DNA of 64,000 nucleotides from Archivesica marissinica (Eukaryota > Mollusca > Bivalvia > Venerida > Vesicomyidae). The notes beneath the pieces were generated by a model, which saw nothing but the letters and a program-made list of their open reading frames with translations, was not told the DNA's origin and made no database searches. This document shows positions 46,701 to 54,949 of the stretch, one piece after another. A program made the translations under genes and the position numbers. Numbering within the stretch: position 1 is the first letter of the stretch; the number at the start of each line of letters is the position of its first letter. Location of the stretch: assembly GCA_014843695.1 (NCBI GenBank), contig CM026400.1:47308221-47372220 (forward strand), read 5' to 3'.

Positions 46701-49700
46701 TAATGTGGCACCGTCCGGAAATTATCATCCGTATTATCAAGCCGTACCCCACCCATCAAGCATGCCTTTGTTACCGCAGTTGGTGGGGGACATGAAAGCT
46801 AGTGCATTAGACGAACGAGAAATGAAAAATAAACTGTTGTCATTCGTGGACTCGGAATTCTGTGCTAATGATATCAATAGTGGAAATTATCCATCGAAAA
46901 TGCTCCAGTTGTTGTGCCGGCTATCGGATCAGCTCTTGTTTTTGATGGTCGAATGGGCTCGAACATCCGTCTTCTTTAGAGAACTCAAGGTGAGTGAGCA
47001 ATTTTATAATTGTAATTCGTGTAATGTGCACGCTGTTCTGGGAATTGAGCTGAGAATATAATTATGTTCCACTGTGATAGCGAGTTCTAATCTTGGTCTA
47101 AAATCCAATTTAAATTCTCGAATCGAGAGATTTTTTGGCCACTGGGCGATATTAAAATTACATTTTTCAATACCATATAAAGTATATTTAAATTGCTGGT
47201 GTTTGAAAAAATATGCATAAATCGTGTCACAAATCTAAATCTCAAAACCTATTTGTATGACACACATGTTCAATTTAAGGCTGTTCTTGAGAATACATGT
47301 AGAATATACATTGTAAGTGACTAGTTTGAAAGACAATTTAATGTCCACACGATACTTTCCAAATTAAATGTCGTAAATTCTCAGTTTCAAATCCTGTCCT
47401 CTTGGGTCCTTGCCATGGCATGATGCCATGTGTAACTTAGCCATGCTGGGATTTACAAGGTTTGACCCAGGAAATGTAACACCCAAGAGTTCCTCCAGAT
47501 AAGGGTTTTGTAATTGTGTACTGTTGTGCTATGTTTTTCAAATACATTGTGTATGGCCAATATTCTATTGGATATTTTGAAATCTTTACCCAGTATACAT
47601 GTATGTACTTATCGGTATATATAAATAATAAATTGAGTTTTTCCAATTCTAATTGGGTATTTTTGCCAAATTAATTGGGTAATTTACCACTTTCAATGAA
47701 GAATTCCCCGTCATGTCTGCCAAGTCAAGTCAAACATCTTATATTCTCTCCTTTCATGACATACAATACATATACCAATACAATACATGCCAGCAAGTGT
47801 CATAATCCTGACCAATAGACCATCATAAATTTGTATTCTAATACCGGTATAATTTATCAAATTTAACCGATACAGACGGATCTGTAGTCCAGTGTTAACA
47901 CGCTGGACTGGTAATCCAGGGATCGCATTTTCGATTCCCCGTCTGGCCCAAATAAAATGAACAGTCTTTCAGATGGGACTTTAAACCGAGGTCTTGTGTC
48001 GGTGCTTTACACCGTGCACGCAAAAGAACCAGAGGAGACTCTGGAATAGGTCTCTGTCTGTATCATCAGAAGAGAGACGTCGCTCGTATGGGCAACCGGT
48101 AGCGACGATAAATAAACGTAAAAGAAAAATGTAACTGAATGTCGACATCTACATCAACAAAGTTTCCACCGACATCTACATCAACAAATTGTCCACCGAC
48201 ATCTACATCAACAAATTTTCCACCGACATCTACATCGACAAATTGTCCACCGACATTTACATCGACAAATTGTCCACCATTTCATTACTTACATAGATAT
48301 TACTGTCACCATATCTATCCCACCTCCATAGATATTACTGGGCCTACATAGAGATTTAGGTTAATATACTATTATATCTCCATACAAACGACAGCCATTT
48401 AGCTATCTTGCAGTGGATAAGTAGTCGCCATATCTATCCCACCGCCATACATATTACTGGGACTTCATAGAGATTTAGGTTAATATACTATTATATCTCC
48501 ATACAAACGACAGCCATTTAGTTATCATGCAGTGGATAAGTAGTCGCCATATCTATCCCACCTCCATAGATATTACTGGGACTACATGAGAGTCTGGCCT
48601 TTATTATGAACATTGGTTTGGCTACTACATTGTCAGTGTATGTGGTATTGGTAATGGCGTCAAGAGGTGCTTCTATGAGGGAAAGGGTTAAGCTCCAAAA
48701 ATAAAGAAACAAAAGGCGATTGTTTAACTTTTATTCTTGTGTTTCTTTTAGGTCGAAGATCAGATGAAGTTGTTGCAAAATTGTTGGAGTGAGATTTTAA
48801 TACTCGACCTTGCTCAACGTCTATTGAGACAAACATGGTCGGGGGAGCTCATTCTGGTATGTACGGTACTTGTTGCAGTATCTATTTCATTCATTCTTTG
48901 TCTTTGAACACTATTTTATTTAGTTTATACAAATTTATTTTAGCTCGATTGCGAAACAATTTCTTACAACTTATATTAATCACTCTCGAGACCTCTTTCC
49001 TGGTGGAATCCATTGCCACGAGGGAGAGAAGAGGCAACGTGGAATTTAAATGCCTTGCTTGCCTAAGGGTACAAGCGTAACGACTCCAGCGGGGTTCCAA
49101 ATTCCGGTCCTTTCTCACCGGAAGCAAACGCGCTACCACTGAGCTATCACGACTTCCACACTATTTAATTTAGATTAATCTTTGACAGTTGATACTGTGA
49201 TGCTTCACTAGTTACAACCCAGGATGAAAGGAAAATCTGGGTTCGAGCCTGTCGATATTTTCACTTTTTTTACTTCTGGCAAAATGACAGCCCGGGGAAA
49301 CAAACACCTGATTTCCGAGCGTAGCTCCAGCTACATACACCCACATTTTTGCGAGTGTTAATTTGAAAAACAACAACTATCCCCTGCAAGATACGATCAC
49401 TTAAAATACAAAAAAAAAATATATATATATATATATAAACGCAAATCATTAAACACGATCATATCCGAAATTGGCGTAATTGAAGTAAGGACGATGAATG
49501 GTAAAAACGTCAATTAGAACGCACACTGTACTTTTAAAACTATTTATTGTTTCAATGATCCGTTAAAGTTTGCGGAAGTCGTGATAGCGCAGTGGATGTG
49601 CGTTCGCTTCGAGTGCAAAAGGTCCGGAGTTCGAGCCCCGCTGGAGCAGTTACGATTGTGCCCTTAGGCAAGGAATTTAAATTCCACGTTGCCTGTTCTC

Positions 49701-51867
49701 TTCCTTGTGGCGATGGATTCCATCAGGAATGAGGTCTCGAGGGTGATTAATATAATTTGAAAGAACTTGTTTCGCAATCGAGCTAAAATAACTTTGTATA
49801 GAGTAAAGTTTGCGGCCAATTAGCTAGTTTTTATCAACATATGCAGTGCCTCGTTTTCGATTCAAGTCGCGTCATTAATTACGTCATGCACAATAGATGC
49901 AATAAAACTTCCCATAAATACTTTTTACTTCAGCCAGTCTTGAATTTCATAAGATGCAACCTCTATTCCGCCTCCGTGGTCGAGTGGTTACGGTTGCTGA
50001 CTTATTATTTATATACCACTGTTATCCATCATCACTGATGGTCACAGGTTCGAGCCCCGCTCAAGCCTTGTCTCATTTTATGAAAACGTTGGCAGTTTCT
50101 TACGGAGGTTGGTGCACCAAGTACTGGTTAACTGATGAAGCTTGCCCAGCAAATCTGTTGTTACGTAAACTGCCCGCCGGCGATGTAGCCCAAAATGGTG
50201 CTGATGCAGGCGTCAAACAAACGAAACAAGGAAACACATGCAAGCGTTATTGGATTAGTGCCCTTCCTATCGATGTTTTCATCTTGTACTATCATTGTTT
50301 GTAGGCAAATGGCTACAAGTTAACGCTGGACTGTCTGGACGAGCTCGGTATTGCGGACATGAAGGATCGGATCCTAGACATCGTACGCAAGATGAAGGAA
50401 CTAAAGATAGATGACAACGAATACACGTGCCTCAAGTTCCTCATTCTCCTAAATCCAGGTACACCAGCACATTGCCTGTTTCTGTGGCCTCTTAATGCGG
50501 CAAACGATTTAGTTGTGTCATTCATGTAGACCGCAAGATAATAATAGTGTAGACAAGCCAAGTGCGCAGACAAACTTGTTGTTTGATTGTATGATTATCT
50601 ATGCATAATAAGTGGTGATAAAGTTGGACTGGTAATCCAGGGATCGCAGGTTCGATCCCCCGTCTAACACTAATAAAATTAACAGTTTTTCAGCTGGGAC
50701 TTTAAACCGAGGTCTCGTGTCGGTGCTGTACACCGTGCACGTAAAAGAACCAGAGGAGACTCTGGAATGGGTCTCTGTTTGTATCATGCATTATCCTCCA
50801 AAAATCTAAAATGACTAATCTCTTCAGGAGGCGTCGCTCATATGGGCAACCGGTAGCGACGATAAATAAACGTAAACACAGTTATGTTGGTTCTTTATGC
50901 TTCACTGAAAAGGGGAAGCACCTAGTCGACACTTCGTCCCATGCATCCACACTAATGCTTACTTTCATGTCTAGGAGAACCATCCAGACACAAGACTAAG
51001 TTTTTTTTACCTCAGATTATGGGCTCAAAGTGGCTTCCTGTCTTATAATCGAGTGCTAAAAAAATATTTTTTAAAATGGTATCCATAATTCCATAATAAC
51101 ATTTTAGAAAAGAAAGAACTCTTGACACTGAACATTTCTTCAACTTGCACTGGACAAGCAATTTATACATGGTCTGCTGACCATTCTATCAACCTGTCTT
51201 ATATACGAGAGCATGTCAAATCCCACTGATTTCAGGACCAACATAGTTGGGGGGGGTCGTCGTCTATAAGATAGATCCCATTATAGGCGAGTGGATGGTA
51301 GATCTATTGTCTAACCAACTTGTTAGGTCATATGGTGACTCTCCAGCTATTATTGGTGGAATAAGAAGCTGGTTGCCCCTTTGAGCAGTATTTCAGGCAC
51401 CTGGGTAGAACCACTGACCGTCAGCTGAGTAGTTTCCTCACATGAAAGAATTTGATACCCCCAGTGGGATTTGAACCTGCAGCCATGAGGGGAAAGTGAT
51501 TTAAAGTCAATAACCACAACCACTCTGCCACTGGGGCCCCGAAACTCGTCTTTGTGCGGGTAAGGTGTTTATAATTCCGTATAGATAAAACAATTACCAT
51601 GAATAACTGTTCTCTTCAGATGTGTCCAATATAGACTGCCAGGATTTTGTAGAGAGTTGTCAAGAAAAGGTACAGGCCGTCCTCATGGAGTATTGTGTAA
51701 ATTTCTATCCAAATGTCAAGGACAAGTTCAGCCAGGTGTTGCTACGGTTACCGGACATCAAGCTAGCCAGCATCTGTGCGGAGGAATATTTGTATAGTAA
51801 ACATTTATCGGGAGAACTGCCTGAACACACATTACTGATGGAGATGCTACACTCGAAGAAAAAATAG
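37628..51867 (+). CDS. ftz-f1: FTZ-F1 / NR5A nuclear receptor, seven exons
   Basis: This is an orphan nuclear receptor of the NR5A group (FTZ-F1, SF-1, LRH-1), a nuclear transcription factor that in this family binds DNA as a monomer at an extended half-site. Seven exons join in phase at GT-AG junctions (introns of 6837, 1072, 349, 1762, 1448 and 1161 bp) into 536 codons. Visible parts are: N-terminus 1-58; first zinc finger with Cys 62, 65, 79, 82 and P-box CESCKG; second finger with Cys 98, 104, 114, 117; FTZ-F1 box about 131-155 ([15 protein letters not shown]); Gln/Ser/Pro-rich hinge about 156-300; ligand-binding domain about 300-536, with LLMEMLH as the AF-2 helix. The ATG is supported by an in-frame TAA six bases upstream. 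Exon 1 is linked only by phase compatibility and a good donor, so it is less certain than exons 2-7. No break is seen. Confidence 0.93.
38034..38363. mobile_element. MITE M5 copy 1
   Basis: Shares CATACACTGCAAACAATTT, AATAAACAATATTTTACCTTT, ACAAAAATCTCGAAGAAAA and GTTTTCGCCTAACTGTGG with 38988-39276. The left end is uncertain. In FTZ-F1 intron 1. Confidence 0.62.
38988..39276. mobile_element. MITE M5 copy 2
   Basis: Inverted ends CCCACAGTTAGGCGAAAACC and AGTTTTCACCTAACTGG bracket the element. In FTZ-F1 intron 1, about 0.95 kb from copy 1, same orientation. Confidence 0.68.
39285..39812. repeat. 26-bp minisatellite with an internal inversion, about 18 copies
   Basis: The unit is ATGTAGCAATGTATAAAGCG plus GCAATC, with GGAAATC and GGCACTC variants. 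At 39497-39550 two units run in the opposite direction (CCGCTTTATACATTGCTACA). In FTZ-F1 intron 1. Confidence 0.9.
39857..40045. mobile_element. MITE M3 copy 1
   Basis: The ends GTGAAACCTGTGTTAG and TTAAGGCAGGTTTGATTATA are roughly inverted. The inside repeats AAGCAGCCA five or more times in both orientations. Confidence 0.68.
40081..40610 (+). mobile_element. Old MITE M2 copy split by M3
   Basis: GTTTACAAACTCTCAAAGTG, ATATGCATAGGCACAAATGT and GAGATATAATTGTAAATA, then after the insert TTATTCAGGATACGTGCGTT and GTATGTCAACAAACATCGTA, are diverged M2 sequence. Confidence 0.6.
40263..40455. mobile_element. MITE M3 copy 2, opposite orientation, nested in M2
   Basis: TAAACCTGTCTTAAGCAGCC to GACCACTAACACAGGTTTGA is the reverse complement of copy 1 with differences. 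The two copies could pair as a 180-bp hairpin arm across 220 bp. Confidence 0.68.
40615..40883 (+). mobile_element. SINE-C, full length
   Basis: Head GGCTGTCCGAGTAGCGCAGT, B box region CCCATGTTCGATCCTCGG, body GTACTCCGGTTTCCTCCCAC, tail GAGTGATTAATATAAGTTGT and AAATAAAGTTTAAA. In FTZ-F1 intron 1. Confidence 0.86.
41125..41260 (+). mobile_element. Possible further tRNA-headed SINE fragment
   Basis: GTGGTTACGGCGTCCACCTA and the B-box-like GAAGATTCGAACCGTG suggest another tRNA-derived head. Only one copy is seen, so the call is weak. Confidence 0.35.
41310..41505 (+). mobile_element. MITE M6, partial
   Basis: ATTGTGAATTGGCGAAAATA, ACTATATGGCTCTTAGTTGG, CAATTGGCGACAGGAGTGGC and GAGTGAACCCTGG match the copies at 45458 and 59803. 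The left end is lost. Confidence 0.68.
41592..42297. repeat. Modular minisatellite of about 705 bp
   Basis: Built from two interchangeable blocks, ATGGGTTTACCT(A/G)TGG and GTGTACCTATGGT, in irregular order. It has no stops in the three forward frames, giving spurious frames of 232-279 codons. In FTZ-F1 intron 1. Confidence 0.92.
42770..42925. mobile_element. MITE M7, diverged short copy
   Basis: ACAGCATAGAGCCTTATCAG, CAGGATCTATGTTGTTTGCT and AACAGCATAGAGCCTGATCA resemble M7 (57090-57340). The ends are not clear. Confidence 0.5.
43137..44035. repeat. 43-bp minisatellite, about 21 copies
   Basis: The unit is GTACCACGATATATTGCAAT plus ACACGAAACACGTATTGCGA plus TAC. It contains palindromic TATTGCAATA and near-palindromic CGTATTGCGATACG. 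Frames of 150-300 codons on both strands result from its lack of stops. In FTZ-F1 intron 1, ending 554 bp before exon 2. Confidence 0.94.
44112..44185. mobile_element. M8-like repeat fragment
   Basis: ACCCTTTCAATACCACAAGC and TATAGGCTTTC..TGTAGATCCAGA resemble the repeat at 63484 and 63928. Confidence 0.5.
44589..44714 (+). CDS. ftz-f1: FTZ-F1 exon 2 (first zinc finger)
   Basis: Acceptor TTTTCAG and donor AAAG/GTGAGT bound the exon, phase 1 on both sides. It encodes residues 42-83, including [20 protein letters not shown] and the P-box start CESCK. The split inside the CESCK/GFF motif, between the two halves of the DNA-binding domain, is typical of nuclear receptor genes. Confidence 0.96.
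44789..45022 (+). mobile_element. SINE-D in FTZ-F1 intron 2
   Basis: GTCGCTGACTTGTATACCAC, B box GGGTTCGAGCCCCAC, AAAAGTTGGCAGTTTCTTAC, GCCCGCCGGCGATATAGCCC and the CCCGAAATATAACATATAAC tail. Confidence 0.83.
45058..45131 (+). mobile_element. SINE-B tail fragment
   Basis: CGTCTCGAGAGTGATTAATA to TTTCGCAATCGAGC and TTTGTATAAACTA; only the 3' 75 bp is present. Confidence 0.75.
45458..45711 (+). mobile_element. MITE M6, complete
   Basis: Inverted ends GCAGGGTTCCCGCTGTCGG and GTGGC..CAGACAGAGGGAACCCTGC. The interior has TGAATTGGCGAAAATATTTG and ATGGCTCTTAGTTGGCTCC. In FTZ-F1 intron 2, 75 bp before exon 3. Confidence 0.75.
45787..45927 (+). CDS. ftz-f1: FTZ-F1 exon 3 (second zinc finger)
   Basis: Acceptor TTGCAG and donor GAAG/GTAGGT bound the exon, phase 1 on both sides. 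It encodes residues 84-130: [11 protein letters not shown], then the second finger with spacing Cys-x5-Cys-x9-Cys-x2-Cys, ending [13 protein letters not shown]. All zinc ligands are present. Reading continues open past the donor to about 46040, but that part has no family similarity and is intronic. Confidence 0.96.
46277..46989 (+). CDS. ftz-f1: FTZ-F1 exon 4 (FTZ-F1 box, hinge, start of LBD)
   Basis: Acceptor TTTCAG/CTGTG and donor CAAG/GTGAGT; enters in phase 1 and leaves in phase 0. It encodes residues 131-368: the FTZ-F1 box ([20 protein letters not shown]), a Gln-rich stretch, a Ser/Thr/Pro/Asn-rich hinge, then LBD helices with [13 protein letters not shown], the signature region of the NR5A ligand-binding domain. 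The open frame reaches upstream to about 46207, but those codons precede the acceptor and lack similarity. Confidence 0.96.
47050..47870. other. FTZ-F1 intron 4, no recognised feature in this part
   Basis: AT-rich intron DNA. Neither splice-bounded exons nor named repeats are seen before the SINE-A at 47873. Confidence 0.4.
47873..48121 (+). mobile_element. SINE-A in FTZ-F1 intron 4
   Basis: Full head (GATCTGTAGTCCAGTG, CTGGACTGGTAATCCAGGGA), body with a small deletion around TATCATCAGAAGAGAG, tail GGTAGCGACGATAAATAAAC. Confidence 0.85.
48140..48280. repeat. 27-bp tandem repeat, five copies
   Basis: Unit ACATCTACATCAACAAATTG plus TCCACCG. In FTZ-F1 intron 4. Confidence 0.88.
48285..48595. 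repeat. About 118-bp tandem repeat, 2.5 copies
   Basis: CCATATCTATCCCACC starts near 48312, 48431 and 48547; each contains CCATA..ATATTACTGGG and TTAATATACTATTATATCTC. It ends 157 bp before exon 5. Confidence 0.87.
48752..48856 (+). CDS. ftz-f1: FTZ-F1 exon 5 (LBD)
   Basis: The exon has 35 codons (369-403), phase 0 on both sides, after acceptor TTTTAG and before donor GTATGT. It encodes [20 protein letters not shown], the conserved LBD helix 3-5 segment. A weaker GTACTT donor nine bases downstream would add three residues; GTATGT is the better match. This is one of the easily missed exons because no long ORF marks it. Confidence 0.93.
48919..49158 (-). mobile_element. SINE-B in FTZ-F1 intron 5
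   Basis: Reverse: TTTATACAAATTTATTTTAG, AAATGCCTTGCTTGCCTAAG (with a 4-bp duplication), head end CACTGAGCTATCACGACTTC. CACTATTTAATTTAG-like sequence flanks both sides, a likely target duplication. Confidence 0.86.
49572..49803 (+). mobile_element. SINE-B in FTZ-F1 intron 5, opposite orientation
   Basis: Head GCGGAAGTCGTGATAGCGCA, B box GGAGTTCGAGCCCCGC, tail TTCGCAATCGAGCTAAAATA. AGTTTGCGG occurs at both ends (49569 and 49805), consistent with a target duplication. It forms an inverted pair with 48919-49158. Confidence 0.87.
49969..50215 (+). mobile_element. SINE-D in FTZ-F1 intron 5
   Basis: Head GCCTCCGTGGTCGAGTGGTT, B box AGGTTCGAGCCCCGC, body GCCCGCCGGCGATGTAGCCC. Full length; ends 90 bp before exon 6. 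Confidence 0.85.
50305..50458 (+). CDS. ftz-f1: FTZ-F1 exon 6 (LBD)
   Basis: Acceptor TTTGTAG and donor CCAG/GTACAC; enters in phase 0 and leaves in phase 1. It encodes residues 404-454 and contains [20 protein letters not shown] and [16 protein letters not shown]. The last segment corresponds to the conserved E-x-x-CLKFL of NR5A receptors. A minus-strand ORF over the same bases is a shadow. Confidence 0.93.
50622..50876 (+). mobile_element. SINE-A in FTZ-F1 intron 6
   Basis: Starts inside the head (GTTGGACTGGTAATCCAGGG), B box GGTTCGATCCC, complete body and tail. Confidence 0.85.
50880..51320. other. FTZ-F1 intron 6, unassigned part
   Basis: No exon is supported. CCTGTCTTATAATCGAGTGC and GTCGTCTATAAGATAG near its ends hint at a decayed inverted-repeat element related to 58861-59181, but the match is weak. 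Confidence 0.35.
51321..51541 (-). mobile_element. SINE-F in FTZ-F1 intron 6
   Basis: Reverse: GTCATATGGTGACTCTCCAG, GGTAGAACCACTGACCG, B box GGGATTTGAACCTGCAG, head end CCACTCTGCCACTGGGGCCC. Confidence 0.75.
51620..51867 (+). CDS. ftz-f1: FTZ-F1 exon 7 (LBD end, AF-2, stop)
   Basis: Acceptor TCTTCAG; enters in phase 1 and ends at TAG 51865-51867. It encodes residues 455-536, with [32 protein letters not shown] and the AF-2 helix [11 protein letters not shown]. The C-terminus has the usual family length after AF-2. Confidence 0.96.
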
Positions 51868-51945
51868 TTCAAAATTTAATTATAGGTCATTTTTGTTTTG
51901 TTTATGTATTGAAAAGTGCTACAGTATATATACTGTATTGTTCCC

Positions 51946-51969
51946 AATAAATGCCCCCCACCTAATAAA
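51946..51969 (+). terminator. Candidate FTZ-F1 polyadenylation signals
   Basis: AATAAA occurs at 51946-51951 and again at 51964-51969, 79 and 97 bases after the stop codon. Both lie in the left terminal repeat of a MITE-like element (M9), so the gene may use a transposon-supplied signal. A longer 3' UTR is possible. Confidence 0.45.
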
Positions 51970-52249
51970 CAGCGCACACTTCCAGATTTTCAAAAAAATC
52001 AAATCGATGTTTTACCTTGTAATTACATCCAATATTAATTAATTAACACATTGTTCTGCAATCGAAGCATGAAAGGAAAGGGATTCGAATAAGTTACTAT
52101 GTAACTTTTTCCCAATCCTAACTGCTGTTGCAACTATTCCTATGTTATGTACCATTCTTGAATAATATATCGTTTAAACTAATCCAAACTTATTTACACT
52201 CTTTATAGTCCCAATAACTGTAAGTGTTAACAAACACTGACACCTGGCC

Positions 52250-52510
52250 CTGACTTTTTCTCAGATCTCAAACTCAAGCTCAAATGATCTCATTGGTTGA
52301 TTCTGAGTGTTAATGTCAGCTGAACCAATCAGACCCTTGAGACTGAGTTTTGAGTTTGGAGAAAAGTTTTATAACCTCGGGGTCGGAGGTTATAAAACTT
52401 TTCTCCAATCTCAAACTCTTACTCAAGCTTCTGATTGGTTCTGCTGGGTGTAAAACTCATACTGAACCAATCAAATTCCTTGAGTTAGAGTTTGAGATCC
52501 GAGACAACTT
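52250..52510. mobile_element. Two foldback MITE M1 copies
   Basis: CTTTTTCTCAGATCTCAAAC to GAAAAGTTTTATAACCTCGG, then GGAGGTTATAAAACTTTTCT to GAGATCCGAGACAACTTTTT; each has the inverted ATTGGTT..AACCAAT core. Confidence 0.78.
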
Positions 52511-52904
52511 TTTGAACACTAAACAAAAAACTCAAAAATCAATTTATGATTCGTCGGCTTTAAAAGTAACCACTCCTATTTTGGAAAAAGGTTATGCCCC
52601 AGGGTGTTTATTAGGAGCAATACTGTAAGAGAATTAGAGACTGTTATTTAAGTGCCATGGATATTGTAAGACTGCGGCAACTTCACAATGCCGTTGGTTT
52701 TTCGTTTTGCAATATCTAGTGAAAGTTATGAATTTACACGTTGGGCCCTCGCCATGTTTGCGTTTTCCAATGGCACTAAGCTCAAATGTCAAGTTCGTAA
52801 ATGTTTTCTCGTGTTCTTGCAAATTATTTTCCAAAATATTTCATTGTTGGGCAAATAAGAGATATATGTCACATATATGACTATATATTAAAGCTACAAT
52901 GAAA

Positions 52905-53275
52905 CCCGTCTTTCAGCAGTCACCACTGCATTTTTGTCTGCACCACTTCTGTTGCCAACTAAGAGCCAAGCCATATAGTGGAAGTCGTGATAGCGCAGTG
53001 GATGTGCGAAAGGTCCGGAGTTCGAGCCGCGCTGGAGCCGTTACGATTGTGCCGTAGGCAAGGCAATTAAATTCCAACTTGCCCCTTCTCTCCCTCGTGG
53101 CGATGGATTCCATCAGGAATGAGGTCTGGAGAGTGATTAATATAAGTTGAAAGAACTAAGCCATATAGTTCAGGTAGATATTTCAAGCCATGTATTTAAC
53201 AAAACATGTGCCAAAAAAGTTTCTCCAAATATTTTAGCTAAATTGTTTTTAGTCGCAATTGGGAACTCTTGATTT
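52905..53275 (-). mobile_element. MITE M6, reverse, split by SINE-B
   Basis: CACTTCTGTTGCCAACTAAG and AGAGCCAAGCCATATAG precede, and AGCCATATAGTTCAGGTAGA to TCGCAATTGGGAACTC follow, the SINE. Confidence 0.7.
52979..53157 (+). mobile_element. SINE-B with 11-bp target duplication
   Basis: Head TGGAAGTCGTGATAGCGCAG to tail TTAATATAAGTTGAAAGAAC. AAGCCATATAG lies directly before (52968-52978) and after (53158-53168). An internal deletion removes part of the head, and the last tail block (TTCGCAATCG) is missing. Confidence 0.87.
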
Positions 53276-53459
53276 GCTCATTTCACAAGTTGCCATTCAC
53301 GGCTCTGGTGTTAAATTTGACATGCATCTAGCAATGGGGCAAGTAACAATGTTCCGAAATATGACATTCCTGTCTTCTTGCCAACAGTTCAATCATATGG
53401 TGAGCTTGTGACTATAGATAACTGCTAATTTTGGGTTTCATTGTGCATTAGCAAAATGA

Positions 53460-53640
53460 TACGGTAAAGAAATAATAGGGTTCTACCTATTCAGGTAAAG
53501 AAATAATAGTGTTCTACCTATTAAGGTAAAGAAATAATAGGGCTCTACCTATTAAGGTAAAGACATAATAGTGCTCTACCTATTAAGGTAAAGACATAAT
53601 AGGGTTCTACCTATTAAGGTAAAGACATAATAGGGCTCGT
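53460..53640. repeat. 33-bp tandem repeat, 5.5 copies
   Basis: Unit AGGTAAAGA(A/C)ATAATAGGG plus TTCTACCTATTA. The ends of the unit (TAGGTA and TACCTA) are complementary. Confidence 0.88.
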
Positions 53641-53825
53641 ATACATTTACAATCCTAATAAATTATTTGTTGATATTGTTTATGCCTGCTGTATACATGT
53701 ATGTGTAGAATATTTTTCCAATTTTACAAGAACGCTATAGTATATCCCCCGCCACGCCTTTTTTCAAAGAAATGTTTAGGTGGATATAGTAATAGTCTGT
53801 ATCCATCTGTTCATCCGTAACAAAA

Positions 53826-54500
53826 TGTGTCCCCTCTCAAACTAGAGGAATTGTGTCCCCTCTCAAACTAGAGGAATTGTGTCCCCTCTCAAACTAGAGG
53901 AATTGTGTCCCCTCTCAAACTAGAGGAATTGTGTCCCCTCTCAAACTAGAGGAATTGTGTCCCCTCTCAAACTAGAGGAATTGTGTCCCCTCTCAAACTA
54001 GAGGAATTGTGTCCCCTCTCAAACTAGAGGAATTGTGTCCCCTCTCAAACTAGAGGAAGTGTGTCCCCTCTCAAACTAGAGGAATTGTGTCTCCTCTCAA
54101 ACTAGAGGAATTGTGTCCCCTCTCAAACTAGAGGAATTGTGTCCCCTCTCAACTAGAGGAATTGTGTCCCTCTCAACTAGAGGAATTGTGTCCCCTCTCA
54201 AACTAGAGGAATTGTGTCCCCTCTCAAACTAGAGGAATTGTGTCCCCTCTCAAACTAGAGGAATTGTGTCCCCTCTCAAACTAGAGGAATTGTGTCCCCT
54301 CTCAAACTAGAGGAAGTGTGTCCCCTCTCAAACTAGAGGAATTGTGTCCCCTCTCAAACTAGAGGAATTGTGTCCCCTCTCAAACTAGAGGAATTGTGTC
54401 CCCTCTCAAACTAGAGGAATTGTGTCCCCTCTCAAACTAGAGGAATTGTGTCCCCTCTCAAACTAGAGGAATTGTGTCCCCTCTCAAAGTAGAGGAATTG
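53826..54500. repeat. 26-bp minisatellite, 26 copies, hairpin in every unit
   Basis: Unit GTGTCCCCTCTCAAACTAGA plus GGAATT, highly uniform. CCTCT and AGAGG in each unit can pair around CAAACT. There are no variable spacers, so it is not a CRISPR array. Confidence 0.94.
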
Positions 54501-54696
54501 TAATCCAATCATCTTCAGTCTTATTCAATTTCGATAACCAGTCTGAGAAACGCTTGAGTAATGGCCCTTGGATTTTTAAAATTTTCCACTTTTGTCAATA
54601 TCAGATCTCTCACTGTTATTCAATCTTTTTCAAACTGTTGTCACAATGTTTATTGGTATAATGATTTTGACCCATTTCTGCTCTCTAAGCCGAGTG

Positions 54697-54948
54697 ATTA
54701 TTATGGATTAGTGCAGTGGTTAGTGCGCTCGCTTCTCACCAATGCAACCCGGGTTCGATTCTCGGACCGGGAAGTATGTGAGATGGTACGGTGGTCGCCA
54801 GATTGGACAGGTGGGTTTTCTCCGGGTAATCCGGTTTCCTCCCACACGAATGACCACATATACGCTTTCATCCGCGCCAACGAGAGTGATTAATATAAGT
54901 TGTTAAAACTTGCTTCGCAATTGTTGTATAATAAATAAAGTTTAAATT
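54697..54948 (+). mobile_element. SINE-C, full length
   Basis: Head GATTAGTGCAGTGGTTAGTG, B box GGGTTCGATTCTCGG, body GGTACGGTGGTCGCCAGATT, tail AGTTGTTAAAACTTGCTTCG and AAATAAAGTTTAAA. GAGTGATTATT and GAGTGACTATT at the two sides suggest a target duplication. Confidence 0.86.
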
Positions 54949-54949
54949 G

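Larger units (their letters stand above)
51915..52632. mobile_element. MITE-like element M9 containing two foldback M1 copies
   Basis: Left TATACTGTATTGTTCCCAAT and CACCTAATAAACAGCG; right GGGTGTTTATTAGGAGCAAT and ACTGTA are inverted. Inside, at 52250-52382 and 52383-52510, two M1 foldback elements lie in tandem. Confidence 0.6.

Noticed and set aside
50313..50573. Minus-strand gene
   Set aside because: Shadow of FTZ-F1 exon 6 on the opposite strand.
53826..54500. CRISPR-like regular array
   Set aside because: Units are directly adjacent, with no unique spacers, and the DNA is animal.
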